A DNA stretch of 64,000 nucleotides. Origin: Edaphochlamys debaryana (lineage: Eukaryota; Chlorophyta; Chlorophyceae; Chlamydomonadales). Under the pieces are notes generated by a model. It was not told where the DNA came from, did not search any database, and saw only the letters and a list, made by a program, of their open reading frames with translations. This document shows, piece after piece, positions 43,391-55,100 of the stretch. Each line of letters begins with the position of its first letter. Position 1 is the first letter of the stretch. The stretch is taken from positions 118,347-182,346 of the forward strand of contig JAEHOE010000190.1 in assembly GCA_016858145.1 (NCBI GenBank), in the 5' to 3' direction. Position numbers and translations under genes: made by a program.

Positions 43391-43790
43391 CATGTTTCGT
43401 GCCCATGTACCGAAGGTTTCGGCCCCTGCTGACCCCCTTTCGGGCAAGGTCTGCCTGACACAAGTGCTCACGGTATCAGTTGCACGCTCCCGGAGCACTG
43501 GCACGCCAAGGAGACACGGGTTTGCTCGACGGGGAACTCTTTCAGACAAGGCTATCATGCTGACGCCGCACCGAACGGTGCCTCCTGAGAGCCCCCTCAG
43601 CTCTGAAAGGACAGGGATCAAGGTTCCTGTAGCGGAGAACACTTCCTGACGAGGGGCCCTAGCGCAGGGCACGACCGTGCCAGCTGCAGGACGCGCCCCC
43701 AACCCCTTATACCGAAACCGAAAGCCAACGAAAGCCAACTTTCGTGCACATGTACCGAAAGTTATGACCCCTGGAGGGGGTACTTTCGGT
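43391..43790. repeat. Dyad motif TTTCGTGCxCATGTACCGAA in two direct copies
   Basis: 43394-43414 and 43739-43759 share TTTCGTGC-CATGTACCGAA. The second is flanked to form an inverted repeat, AACTTTCG ... CGAAAGTT (43737-43763). More CGAAA/TTTCG words and GACCCCTGGAGG-like words surround both. Could be a small mobile-element relic or regulatory dyads; not classified. Confidence 0.6.
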
Positions 43791-44247
43791 CACAGCCAAG
43801 AGCCAAGTCCCAGGAAGGTAGCAGCACTGCTCAGCTCTGCTGGGCTTGATGGAGTTACCTGTAACATTTAGGTTGCGTAGTCTGGAATGAATCTCCTGTG
43901 AGTGACAGGTGACGGAAGCAGGAGTCGTTCCAACTTCCAAGTTCCAACTTCCAAGCCCAAAGCCGCGCAGCCCACTCAGTAGATAGCAGGACCCCGCCAG
44001 CGCGAGGCTCCTCGGGATCCGCCCAAGGCTGTGTGAACTGTGAGGGCTGGGCGGCCGGCTGGTCGACGCACGCGGCCCAAAGTTCATTGATTGTCGAGGT
44101 AGGGTCGTAGGGAAGAGAGCGAGAGGCTGGTGGGGGTATGAGGCAAGCAGCAAGCAGGCTGATGGGGGTGCGGGAAGTCCGCCGCGGGGTGACCGGGGGG
44201 ATTGGGGATGGGGTGACGGGGGGACCCTAGGGAGAGCGAGGGGTCGG

Positions 44248-44308
44248 CCAGGCCCAGGCCAGCCCAGGCCAGCCCAGGCCAGCCCAGGCCAGGCCCGACC
44301 AGGCCCAA
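44248..44308. repeat. AGGCCCAGGCCAGCCC tandem repeat
   Basis: About 60 bases of 10-bp-type units CAGGCCAGCC with GGCCCAGGCC variants. Confidence 0.9.
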
Positions 44309-45540
44309 GAGAGTGCCACTGCTGGCTGCTGTCCGTGGGGCTCCTGGGCTCGGATGGGCCTGGGCGAGCATGTGAGGGAGCGAGCGCCACTACTGCCGCC
44401 TGCGGTCCCTGGGCTCCGTCGGCGGGCGGAGGTGGAGCAGGGCGTCCTCCCGCGTCCCGCCTGCCGGAGCGAGGCCGCAGGGGGCGCCGTTCTTGAGGCG
44501 CCATGGGGGCGGAGGGCCATGCATGGGAAGGAGACAACAAGTTAGGAGGGCCATGAGCGAGGGGGGCTATGACTCATGGCCCCTGGGGCTCCTGGGGCCC
44601 CTGGCTGCTGTGCTGTGCTGTGCTGTGCCTGCGGTTGGCGGGGGTATAGAACAGGGGTACCACGCAAGCGAGTGCGCAAGGGCAGGGCGGGGGTGGTTGG
44701 AGCCAGCGGGGCGCCTTCCGGGGGCGTGGCCGGGGCGTGGCTCCCGCGGGCAGCATGGGGTATGGGGGGCGCCGTGAGGAGGGCCCATAAGGAGCGGAGT
44801 TAGGGCCAGAGGGCCGTGAGGGGGGCAGTGAGCCGCTGTCAATGATTGGTCAAGGAAGCACGTGCGCTGCTGCCCAGCAGGGCCACGTCGTGGCGTGAAC
44901 CGGGGTTGTGGCTGTCACCGGCTTGGAAGCGGAGGTCCCTCTTCTTGCTCCACAACGAGATGTTGGCCCGCAGGTGGAGGTCTCTCATTAGGGTTTTGGG
45001 TCAAAAGTAGGGTCTCTTCTTGACTCCACCACATTCGCCGACGGCCCGTGTGAGAGTTCAAGGCTGACGTAACATCCGTAACAACCGTCTGCTGGCAGGC
45101 AGGAGCATTGCGGCTCCCAGCAGCTGCTAACCGCTAACTGCGGCACGCCCCCCGCCCCACGTGGGCGCGCGCGTGCTCCCGCCCCTAGCATGAAGCCGCA
45201 ACCCCCCGATTGCCGGGCCGCCTCCCCCCGCCCCTCCTCCTCCCTCCCTCCCCCCCCACCAGCTCCGCAGCGCTCCACCCACAGCCAAGCCTCGCCCCGC
45301 CCCAGCTCCGGCGGCACCTTCCCCTCAGGTGCACCCGCCTCGCCACGCACCCCTCATCCGGCCCACCCTCTACGAGGTGAGACAGCTTTCCTCGTTGCCT
45401 CGTCGAATCCAGCTGGTGGGCCAGACCCGGCTAGCTGCACGTTGCAATGACCCTCCAGGGGGTGAGAGCGAGGCGTCAGAACCCCGTGCGTCCCGCAGGC
45501 CCGACCCTCCATCCTCGCCGCCAAGGCCCCTGTCAAGGTC

Positions 45541-45710
45541 GCAGATAGAACGTTAGATAGGAGGCCCCTACCTCGTGCACCCCCGGCCCACCACCACGGT
45601 CCCGGCCCACGGTCCACCACCCTCACAGATAAAGGCAGGCCTCTGTCAGCGAGGTTCACAGATAGAACGTGAGAGAGTAGGCCCCTGCCTCGTGCACCCC
45701 CGGCCCCTGT
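45541..45710. repeat. 117-bp spaced direct repeat
   Basis: AGATAGAACG followed by GTAG/ATAG, GGCCCCT and CCTCGTGCACCCCCGGCCC occurs at 45543 and 45660. A further weak copy (CATAGATACAGGCCCC) is near 45725. Confidence 0.75.
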
Positions 45711-45893
45711 CCGCCCCCACCCTCATAGATACAGGCCCCAACCAAGGTCACAGATGATTACGCGACGCCCCCCCCGGTCACAGTCAGAGACAGAAACCCG
45801 ACCCAGTGCTCCGCCGGCCCTTGTTCAACCCCCCCCCCCCCCCGCCCCCCCCCGCGATAGATCACACGACTTCCCGATGCTGTTCCGGCCCCA

Positions 45894-46152
45894 GTAGGCT
45901 ACTTGGGTGCCTGGAGGTACCCGCTTTCGGCACCGTCACCTAGGCATGACACCACACTGCTTGGGCGCCCGGACCTATCCGGGCCCCGAAGCTGTCCAGC
46001 ATCAGTAGGCCGCTTGGGCGCCTGGAAGCATCCGGCTGCCTGATCCCGGCCTATCCGCGGCTACTTGGGCCCCTGGAGGTATCCGCATCAGCGCGAGGCA
46101 GCGGGAACCGGACATCACGCCACTTGGTTACTTGGGCCCCTGGAAGTATCCG
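45894..46152 (-). repeat. Echoes of the terminal codons and stop of the coiled-coil gene
   Basis: On the minus strand the gene ends GYFQGPK-stop (46128). Downstream, at 46061, about 46011, 45958 and 45899, diverged copies read GYLQGPK-stop, GCFQAPK, a broken GxVRAPK, and GYLQAPK-stop. Spacing is 50-67 bp. This parallels the stop-codon echoes of the gene at 1-762. Confidence 0.85.
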
Positions 46153-49100
46153 TGTGACACCTTCTTCTCCTCCTTCTTCTCCTCCTTCTGCGGCACGAAG
46201 CGGCCCGTGGCCATGGCGGCTGCCTAAGGGGGGGGAGAAGGGGAGAGAGGGGGGGGAGGGCGAGGGATGGGTTTAGGAAGGTGGGGAGCAGAGGGGGGTG
46301 AGGAAGGGGAAGCGGCCCGTGGCCATGGCGGCTGCCTAAGGGGGGGGAGAAGGGGAGAGAGGGGGGGGAGGGCGAGGGATGGGTTTAGGAAGGTGGGGAG
46401 CAGAGGGGGGTGAGGAAGGGGAAGCGGCCCGTGGCCATGGCGGCTGCCTAAGGGGGCCGGGAGAGGGGGAAGAGGGGTTAGGGGGCAGCAGATTGGTGGT
46501 GGGAAACTATAACCCGAAAAGCAGAAGGCTTGCCTGAGGCTTGCTTTCACGAGCCTAGCCAGTTGCCATCCCCCCAAGTCCTCGTAACCCCTGCCCCGAC
46601 ACCTTGACCCAGTTGGCCTTGGCCAGTGTCTGCCCTAGACCCGCTTGCCCTTGTGCTGTTCCTCAGCTGGGTCACGGGTGTCGGCCTCCTAATGTGTACC
46701 TCTGTACCTCTTCCCTCTCTCCTTTCCCTAGGCCCCCCACTACCCCCACACCTCGACCCAGTTGGCCTCCAGACCTGCCCCAGATCCGCTTCTAATGATC
46801 CTCTAGGGTATGGTCTGCTTGATTCTGTTTAGTGCATCAGTTCCCAACGCCCCCTATACCGAGCCCCAAGCGTCCCACCTTGACCCAGTTAGCCTTGGCC
46901 AGTGTCTGCACCGTCTGCGCCTCCGCCTCCGCCAGCGCCTTCTGCCGCGTCTCCTCCTCGAAGCGCCGCCGCTCCAGCGCCTCCAGGTCATCGATCTCCT
47001 TGCCGCCTGGGGACGGGTGGGGGGGAAAGGGGGGGAAACGGGGGGGAAGGCGTGTTTTTTTTGACATGGTGGCGTGTCAGAGTCGCTGCTCCAGCGCCTC
47101 CAGGTCATCGATCTCCTTGCCGCCTGGGGACGGGGGGGGGGGGGGGAAGGGGGGGAAGAAAGGGGGAGAAGGCGTGTGTGTATGGGCTTTGGCACGGTGG
47201 CGTGTCGAAGCGCCGCCGCTCGAGCGCCCCCCCTTTCCCCACCGGCGACCCCCCCCCCCCCGGTTCCTGGCGCCCACCCTTCTTGACCACGATGCGGGAG
47301 CCCGCCGCCGCCTCCAGCTCCCGCATGGCCTTCTGTACGGCATCGATCTGCTTGGCCATCTGTGGCGGGCGGAGGGGTGGGCGGTTGGGGCAGGGGGGAA
47401 GCTGTCAGTTGGGGGTGCGACAGGCACATGGGGCAGTGGTCGGGCGCCAACCCCTTTCAGCACCGCGGGCGCCCACCGCCTCACGTACCCATCCATCTCC
47501 CCCCTTCCCATTCGTCTCAGCCGGTCACCCGCCCCCATGCACCCAACCCCCACTTCATCTTCCTAATGCCCCTTACTGATGCCCCTTACTGATGCCCCTT
47601 ACTGATGCCCCTTACCCGGATGATGGTCTGTTCGTACATGCCCAGGCGGTTCTCAATGTCGCCCTGACAGGGGTGTGGAGGGGGTGGAGGATGAGGGTGT
47701 GAGCTGGAGGGGTCCGGGCAGGGCCGGGGCCGGGTATGATGGGGGGCGCCGGGCGGGTATGTGAGGGAGCAAACCCCCGTTCCTCAGGCAGGACTCCGCC
47801 CCTATGCTTGTAACGATGAGCCGAACCAAAATAGCAGTCGCCTACCATTCTGTAAACCAGAACCGCCGTCCGTTACTAATTGCTGAGCGACGGCCCGGAG
47901 TACGGCCCACCTGTACGGCCTGCATGTGTCTGTCCACGTGCATGATGACCTGCTTGACCTTGGCGTCCACCACCCCCATGGCCTGACAGGGGGGAGGGGG
48001 GGGCAGACATAGGGGGTTAGGGTGAAGGGGGGGGCGCATGGCAGCACTGCCCCCCAAAGGACACACAACCACCACAAGTATGTATGTCGGACGGGCGGGC
48101 ACTACGCAAAGCTACATCACACCTTCGGAGTCTCGTCGGGCTTTCCGCTTGCTTACGGCTTCCTCGTTGCCTAACACACCACCACCACACACATCGTCCG
48201 CACCCCACCTGCTTGGCAATGACCACCGCCCTCTGCGCCTCCTGCTGCTCCTGCTGCGCCCCCCACCCTCCCCGCTCTCCCCATCCCTTCGCGGAGACCT
48301 CCTCCTTATCCTCCTGCTTCTCCTTATCCTACATGTATATATACAAACAGTGAGACATGTACCTGCTTTGCGATCACGGCCGCCTTCTGCGCCTCGTGCT
48401 GCTCCTGCTGGGCCTGCTCCTCGAAGGAGTTGAGCAGCGCCCAGGCGGCACCCAGGCCCTGGCCCTGGGCCCCGGGTGGGCCCGGGGGGGGCCCGCCGGG
48501 AGGGGGCCGCGGGCCGCCGGGGCCGCCTGCAAGGGGTGGGGAGGGGTGGGAGGGGATGGGCGAGGTGGCGGGGGAGGGGGTCTTAAGTCAACTCCTGCTG
48601 TATTACGGTGTGTGAGGACGAGCCGATATGAGACATCCAGTCCTTCCAGCTCATGTGCCTTGACACAGAGCAGGAGAGACAGGTCTGACACCGTTCTCTC
48701 TTCTTCTCCACACACGCACCTCCGAAGTTGGCTGCTGCCGCCAGCGCCCCCGCATTGTCCGGCATGAACCCCGCGTCCCCCGAGTTGAACTGGGGCAGGG
48801 GCCGCATGGCGGGCTTGGCGAAGGCGTTTCGGAGCGAGTCCTCGAGCGAGCCGGAGACTGGGGGGAGGGGGGGAGGGGGGGAAGGGTAGTTGAGAAGGAG
48901 GCAAACAGGTAGGCGGACAAGGGGAGTCTTGGCGGTCGTGGGAGGCTGGGCAGGTTAGGGGCGAGCCACCATCTAGCACCCATCCGCAATCAGGTCGCGG
49001 GGGTCGCCGGGTCGCCGGGTCGCCGGGGCTGGCGCGCAAGGCCAGCCGTCACGTACCCCACCCTACCCCCCGCCCCTCCCCAGATCTCACCTCCGCCTGT

Positions 49101-52100
49101 GTTCGCCAGCACTTGGGCCACGTGCCCCCCCGAGGGGTCCATGCCTCCCCCGCCCCCCGCCAGCATGTTGACTGCCCCCTGCTGGGCCTGAGACGGGGGG
49201 GTGGGGTGGGGTGGGGTGGGGAGGAAGGGGGAGAGGAAGGATCGGGGGGAGCGAGGGAGGGGGGGTGGGGGTAAGGATGGAGGGTAGGGGGGTTCTGAGT
49301 ATCCCGGCCAGTCCCGCGGGTCTTGGCATGCGGAGAGATTCGGCCGCACCGACTGCCGCAACGCACTTCCCAGATTCAGGTGGAAGATCAGCCGCAGCCT
49401 GCGCCCGGACGCGTACGTCGCATTCCCAAGCGCAGGCTGTGACTCATCTTCCACTTGAAGCTGAGATCTGCGACGCAACAGCCCCCGTGTGTGCCGCCCG
49501 CACGGTGGTATGACCGTGTGCTGAACGTTCAGGCGCCATTCCCCGAAGTCCTTGGATACTGGATCCAGGGTACTCGACGGTCCCCACTCTGAGCGAGATC
49601 CCAAACCCACTGGGATGGCCACGTCCTGGATGCCCAAAAGGAAGGTACCCATGAAGCCCCCCCACTGGGATTATCTTGGAGACTGGAATCTGGATCTGGA
49701 TCCTGCATCTGGATCCTCATACCCTGCTCTCCACCCCCTACCGTGATGGCCACGTCCTGAATGCTCTTCTCCAGCACCGTGTGGGCCTTGTCGGTGTTGG
49801 ACTTGAGCGTCTGCGGTTGGAGGTTGGCGGTTAGGATCAGTCGGTTGGAAGTTGATGGTTGGTCAGGTTGAGATGTGGGACTCGGTCGACTGCTCGGCGG
49901 GAGGTGTCGTTTGGATGGAGGCGATGGAGCATGGGGGGCGCGAGGAGGGGCTTCCGTTCCCTCCTGCCCTTCTCCATAGGCACTACCCCCTGCCCTGCCC
50001 TCCCCTCCCGCCTGCCCTCCCCTCCCTCCCCTGCCCTGCCACCCCCCCTGCCCTCCCCTCCCGCCTGCCGACCCTTGTGCCCCACCTGCAGGCTCTTGTG
50101 TAGCGCCACCACATCCTGAGAGGGGGGAGGGGGGAACGGGGGGGAATCAGGAGTGAGGACTGAGGAGTATCAGACGACGGGCCTCAGACCGCAACCTGTT
50201 AGGCCTCAGCTGTGCCCGGCGTCCTCTGCGCTGCTCCCCTGTTGCCCCTCTTTCCCCCCCTGCCACCCCCCCCCCCCTCCCTGCCCTCCCTGCCGCTCTA
50301 TCTCTTCCTGCGCTCTCCAACGCTCCGAAAATCATCCCTTCCCCCCCATCCCTCTCCCCCCTGTCAGGTCCCTCCCCCCCCCCCCCTACCATGGCCAGCT
50401 GAGTCAGGTTGCCCTTGAGCTGCTCCGCCGCCTGCCCGTGCACCGCCACCTCCTCTGCCAGGGGGGAGGCGCCGCCGGGGACCATCTGATCCACCTTGGT
50501 CTTGATCCGGGCCTGAGAGGGGGGGGAGAGGGATGGGGGGGGGGGGAGGAGGCAAGGGGAAGGGAAGAGCGGGATGGGGTGGTGGTGGAGAAGACCCCTG
50601 GTCCGCTTGATGCGGGCCCTTCGCCTCCCAGTTGCATCTCGAACTCCATTGCATCTCGACCCCGTCATCTTCCCCATATGGCAACCCTTTCAACTCCCAG
50701 AGCCGTACAGCCGTACAACACATTACTAAGCACGCACCACGTTGGTTGCCAGGGCGCCCATCTCCTTGCGCAGCTGCCCCACGTCCGCCTCCCAGTCGGC
50801 GGCGGGGCCGGTGGAGGGGTTGAGCTTGTTGGCGGCGGGGCGGCCCTTGTCGGCTGAGGGGGGGGGGAGGAGGAAGGGGAAGGAGGGGGTCAATACCTGG
50901 TAAGATCAATCCATTCGTACAGCTTTAGGGGGGCAGGGGAAGAGGGGGCAATGGGGGTTTGAGCTTGTTGGCGGCGGGGCGGCCCTTGTCGGCTGAGGGG
51001 GGGAAGAGAGGGAGGGGGAGGGGCGAGGGAAAGGGGCTCTGGTCTTCGAAACAGATTGCAAGCAGGAGCCGGGCCCGCAGGGCTCTGTACTGTGGATACC
51101 CATACAAAGTATTGCCCCGGAACCCCGCAGCCTTCCCCTCAAACACGCCTTCCTCCCCTCCCCCAGTTCTCACCCGCTGCCGCTGCCGCGGGCTTGGCAC
51201 CGGCGGGTGGCACCGGCTGCGGCTGGCGGGGGTCCACCGGCTTGGACCCCCCCGCCGCCGCCCCTGTCGCCCCTGCCGCTGCTGCGGGGGGGGCCTTGGC
51301 TGCTGCGTCCTTCTGGCGGCTCTCATCGTCGGAGGCCTCGTTGTCATCCTGAGGAGTGAGGGGCAGGGAAGACGGGGGAAATGTGGGTGGGTGGGTGTGG
51401 CGGGTGGGGTAGAACAGATCGAGGGGAACCCGTTACCCCGAACGTCCGCCACCCCCCCCCCCTCCCGCTTTCCCCTCCTCCCTCCTCACAACTGAATGAA
51501 GTCCTCATCGCTGACGTGGGCCGCACCCCCCCCCTCCCCCTCCCCCTTAACCCTGATGTCTGCCTCCCCCCTTTCCCTCTTCCCCCCTCCCTCTACCCCC
51601 CCCCCCCCCCCCCACCTCGATGAAGTTCTCATCGCTGACGCGGGCCGCACCCCCCCTCCCCCTCCCCCTCCCCCTTAACCCCTATGTCTGCCTCCCCCCT
51701 TTCCCTCTCCCCCCTCCCTCTCCTCCCCCCCACCTGGATGAAGTCCTCATCGCTGACGTGGGCCGCGGGCGCAGCCGCCGCACCGCCCTTGGCGGCGGCG
51801 GCGGGGGCGGCGGCGGCGGGGGCGGCCCTGGCGGCGGCGGGGTGCCCGCTGCTGAGGGGGTGGGGGGCGGGGGGCCCTGCCGCCAGTTGGGCGGAGTGGG
51901 TGGCTTGTTGCTTGGTCAGGGCGACCACCTACGGAGGGGGAGAACGGGGCAAGAGGGGGGGGGGAGGGAGGGAGGCATAGGGTGCCAGTTGGGCGGGCGG
52001 TGCCAGTTGGGGAGTATGGGCGGCTTGTTGCTTGGTCAGGGCGACCACCTGTAAGAGGGTGGCAGGGCAGGGCAGGGATTGTCAGGGTGCTGAACGCCGC

Positions 52101-55100
52101 TCCCCCTGGCGTTCCCCCCACACCCCTTCTCCCCACCCTCGCTCTGGACCACCCCACCCCCTGTGCCTGCCCTGTACCCCAAGGTGCCCTCCCCATGACC
52201 TCCCCTGCCCCTGCCTCTTCCATCAACCCCTCCCCCCAAAACACCCCGCTCTATCTCTCCCTACGCTCTCCTATGCCCCGGAAATCACCCCGAGACACCC
52301 CCCCCGACCCCACCTGTGCCTGCAGGGTGTTGACCAGCTGCAGTAGCTGGGACTCGCGGGCCTCCATCTGAGGGGGGGGGATACGGGTGGGTGGTGGGGG
52401 GGGGGGGTAGACATAAGAGGCAACGAGGCAAGGGGGAGGGGGAAGGGGGAAGCGTGAAGGGGAGAGAGGGACTCGGATAAGGGGTTTGCTTCAGGTAGGG
52501 CGGGGGGAGGGGAAGGCTGCATGGGAATCCTACGGAAAGGGCGCAACGTGAGCACGGCATTACACGCCCTGCCGCCCACCAGACGCACGCACACAAGACC
52601 TAAAGCTGATGCTCCATCACGCCCGCCCTGCCCTGCCCTGCCGTACAAACACACGCTTCCCACCCACCCCTGTCTCCCCCCCGCCCCCACCTTCTCCACC
52701 CGGACCTCCAGCTGCAGCTGCTGCTCCATCACACCCGCCCTGCCCTGCCGTACAAAACACACACGCGCTTCCTCCCCCGTTGTCTCCCCCCCGCCCCCAC
52801 CTTCTCCACCCGGACCTCCAGCTGCAGCTGCCGCTCCATCACACCCGCCCTGCCCTGCCGTACAAAACACACACGCGCTTCCTCCCCCTTGTCTCCCCCC
52901 CGCCCCCACCTTCTCCACCCGGACCTCCAGCTGCAGCTGCCGCTCCATCACTCCCGAGGGGGGGCCGGTGATCGAGGCGCTGGCGGCTGCAAGCTGGCCC
53001 TGAGGGGAGGGGGGGGGAGAGGTGCAAGGGATGGGGGGCGGTAAGGGGTAGGGTAGAGGGGGTAGAGGGGGGTAAAGGGGGTAGGGGGTAGAGGGTGGGA
53101 GCTGGCCCTGAGAGGAGGGCGATGGGCAAACGGGATGGGGGTGAAGGGAAGGAGGGAGGGATGCTACGGTTACGGTGTTCTGGTGCGGTTCCAGCCGCCG
53201 CCTGATCGGCCCACCCACTCCCCAACATCCCCTCTGCTACCCCCCCTGCTATGCCCACACCGACCTTGATCCTTGTCCCCCCTCTCCGCCCCCCCCTCCT
53301 TCACCAGGGCAGTCAGCCCCGCCCCGCATACTTCCCAAATGTTGTCCCCCCCCTCTTCTCCTTCCCCCTTTGTCCCCGCTCTCCCCTCCTTCACCATGGC
53401 AGTCAGCCCCGGCCCGCATACTTCCCAAATGTTGTCCCCCCCCTCTTCTCTATTCCCCGTTGCCCCCGCTCTCCCCCCCCTCACCATGACAGACAGCCCC
53501 GTGCCCTCCCCTCCCTCCTGCCTCCCCCCCTTTCCCCTCCACCCCCCCCCCCCCTCTCCCTTACCCCCTCTGCGCTCCCTGCCTCCCCCCTCTCCCCACC
53601 ATGGCCGACAGCCCCGCCCGCATCCTTCCTTAACTTACACCCCCCTCTCCTTCACCCCCTTCCCTCCCTCCGTCCTTCCCTCCGCCCCCTCCCCCCCCTC
53701 TTACCATGGCCGACAGCCCCGTGCCCTCCCCCCTCCCCTCCGCCCTCGCCCCCCTCCGCTCCCCCTCTCCCCCCTCTCCCTTACCCCCTCCGCCCCCTCC
53801 CCTCTCCTTACCATGGCAGACAGCCCCGCCCCGGGCCCCCCCGGCTGCCCAGCCACAGACCTCCGCATGCCCATGGGGCTCTGGGCCCTAAGAGGGGGGG
53901 GGGGGGAGAGGAGGGGAGAATGGGGAATACAAAGGGGTTGGGGTGGGTGGAGTGGGCCGGGGACGGACGAAACCCGCTGCCCTCTCCCCCTTCCGCTCCC
54001 CTCCCTCTCGCGTCTCTCGGACTCCGCTCCGCCCCCATGATGCAGCCTCCTACCAATCCACCCGCCACCCCCACCTGACGGGCCCCTCCCCCATACCGCC
54101 TGCCCTCCGCGCTGCAGCACCCCACCACGCCTGCACCACGCCTGCCCCACGCCACGGTCCCCAGCGCATCCCCGCCCCCCACGCACGTGGTCCCTCCCCC
54201 AAGGCCCCGGCCATACCACCCGTCCCGCCGTTTCGATCCGCACCAAGCACTCCACCCCGCCCCAACCTCTGGCACACTCACCCGAAATCAGCCCCCCACA
54301 TCCCTCAGACGCCCGCATCTGACGGGCTCCAGCGCCGATGCGATCTGGGCACCAGCGCCCTCCAATTCCATCCTCGAAGTCCACCCCTCCCTGGCTTTCC
54401 GCCGGAGGCCCCGACCATATCACACGATCCAACCATCATCCCCCCCCCCCCCCACACACACACCGGGGTCAGCACACACACACCCAATCCCCCGCCACCG
54501 GCCCCCACCTGACGGGCCCCAGCGCCGAGGCGCTCTGTCGGGCGGGCGAGGGCTCCTGCGGCGCCCCCCCTATGGAGGCCATGGAGGGGAGGGCGCCCTT
54601 GGCGGGGGGCAGCGACAGGCCCACGCCGCTGCCCAGGGCGGGGCTGCCGAGTGCGGGGCTGCCCATGCCCCCCCCGTATCCCCCGCCGTATCCCCCGCCA
54701 CCGTATCCGCCGTTGGCCGCGGCGGCGGAGGAGCGGGGCGTCACGGGCCGACCCAGGGAGCTCTGTGCGTGGTCGGTGAGGGGAGGGAGGGGTGAGGGGA
54801 GGGAGGTGAGGGGGATGTCAGAGGAGGGGGAGGGGGATTTGTTGCAGGAGGAAGGAGACCCCCCGCCCCTTTCCCCCTTCCTTTGCCCCGACATGCCCCC
54901 CTCCCCGTTTGCACACACACAACGAGCGAGCAGCCCTTCACACACAACGGCTCACGACTGTGCTTATACTTATCAAGCGCCGACCCTACGCATCCTAAAC
55001 ACACAACGGCCAGGACGTGCGCCCCAGTGTGAGGACCTCTCCCCCCCTTTCCCTCCCCTCTCCCCCCTCTCCCCTATGTCTGCCCTCCTTTCGTCCCCCC

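Larger units (their letters stand above)
42078..46127. other. Repeat-rich intergenic region between convergent genes
   Basis: No supported gene. It contains several tandem repeats (listed separately), dyad-rich sequence near 43.3-43.8 kb and GC-rich unique sequence. A UGUAA motif for the RING gene occurs at 43860-43864, implying an unusually long 3' UTR if used. Minus-strand UGUAA was not seen near the downstream gene's stop. Open frames here are compositionally random. Confidence 0.55.

Noticed and set aside
42578..43432. 284-codon plus-strand frame in the repeat-rich gap
   Set aside because: Random composition, starts at a non-ATG codon context and overlaps dyad repeats; no support as a gene.
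51381..54795. Plus-strand Pro/Ser-rich open frames of 100-275 codons over the coiled-coil gene
   Set aside because: They are translations of C-rich intron ends and echo repeats of the minus-strand gene, with only P/S/L composition.
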